Assembly (NCBI RefSeq): GCF_015058545.1
Contig: NZ_SVCB01000057.1
Span: 1 to 5,003, forward strand
Source: Veillonella sp.
Lineage (GTDB): Bacteria > Bacillota > Negativicutes > Veillonellales > Veillonellaceae
Length of the DNA stretch: 5,003 nt
Direction: 5' to 3'
The notes under the pieces are model-generated. The model worked only from the letters and a program-made list of their open reading frames with translations. It was not told the origin of the DNA and did not search any database. The position numbers and the translations under genes were made by a program. Each line of letters begins with the position of its first letter. The stretch's first letter is position 1. Below, in pieces: positions 4,903 through 5,003 of the stretch.

Positions 4903-5003
4903 ATGACTAAACCCCCAGTTAAACTGGGGGTCGGTAAAAAACTCTTATAGAAAAGGAAAGAACCTCCTAATGGTACAATGAAGTTGGTCTGGTAACCACA
5001 ACA
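4903..5003 (+). mobile_element. Left end of an IS200-like element, running out of the window
   Basis: A subterminal hairpin ACCCCCAGTT (4911-4920) / AACTGGGGGT (4922-4931) resembles the left-end hairpin of IS200-type elements. Behind it comes GGAAAGAACCTCCTAA (4955-4970), the complement of a strong ribosome binding site. In IS200 elements a stem like this pairs with and hides the transposase ribosome binding site, which would lie just beyond the window. The transposase gene is not visible, so family and orientation rest on the hairpin and this arrangement. The outer boundary is uncertain within about 10 bases. Confidence 0.6.
4971..4979 (+). promoter_or_regulatory. Extended -10 element, probable transposase promoter
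   Basis: TGGTACAAT contains the TGn extension and a good -10 box TACAAT (4974-4979). No good -35 box is visible upstream, which is tolerable for an extended -10 promoter and fits the weak transcription usual for IS200 transposase genes. Confidence 0.4.

Overview
The window looks like a piece of a low-to-medium-GC Gram-positive-lineage (Firmicutes) chromosome. The Negativicutes, and a Veillonella-like organism in particular, are my best guess. This rests on the protein flavour (a Thermus-family-type PyrE with a C-terminal CPLC motif, an RraA-fold aldolase, a D-2-hydroxyacid dehydrogenase), strong GGAGG-type ribosome binding sites, AT-rich spacers and IS200-type ends. It is inference, not a database result.

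Layout, left to right. Positions 1-114 carry a cascade of hairpins that looks like the right end of an IS200-like element. A bidirectional terminator (130-161) then closes a two-gene minus-strand pyrimidine operon, pyrF-pyrE (1482 down to 179), whose genes overlap by four bases (ATGA). The divergent spacer 1483-1675 holds a good pyrF promoter, a promoter on the other strand and a nest of inverted repeats. On the plus strand follows an RraA-fold, aldolase-type gene (1676-2372) broken by one extra G near 1888-1889. A strong bidirectional terminator (2433-2481) separates it from a convergent minus-strand D-2-hydroxyacid dehydrogenase gene (3532 down to 2582). Directly behind that gene sits a 45-bp remnant (2529-2573) that still reads as the last 14 codons plus stop of a second, related dehydrogenase.

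The 541-bp AT-rich spacer 3533-4073 separates the dehydrogenase from a divergent plus-strand gene for a multi-pass membrane protein of unknown function (4074-4745). It holds promoters in both directions, several inverted repeats, and a motif ATACGAAA that occurs once near the dehydrogenase promoter and three times as an imperfect 24-25 bp tandem repeat leading into the ribosome binding site of the membrane gene. A strong terminator (4850-4884) follows, and from about 4903 the left end of another IS200-like element runs out of the window.

Functionally, PyrF and PyrE perform the last two steps of UMP synthesis. The aldolase-type protein (2-oxoacid producing or consuming) and the dehydrogenase (2-oxoacid to 2-hydroxyacid) could in principle share substrates, but the window gives no proof. 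I found no CRISPR array, tRNA, rRNA or obvious defence system. The observations most worth a second look are the remnant of a lost dehydrogenase paralogue, the ATACGAAA repeats, the frameshifted aldolase gene and the unrecognised membrane protein.
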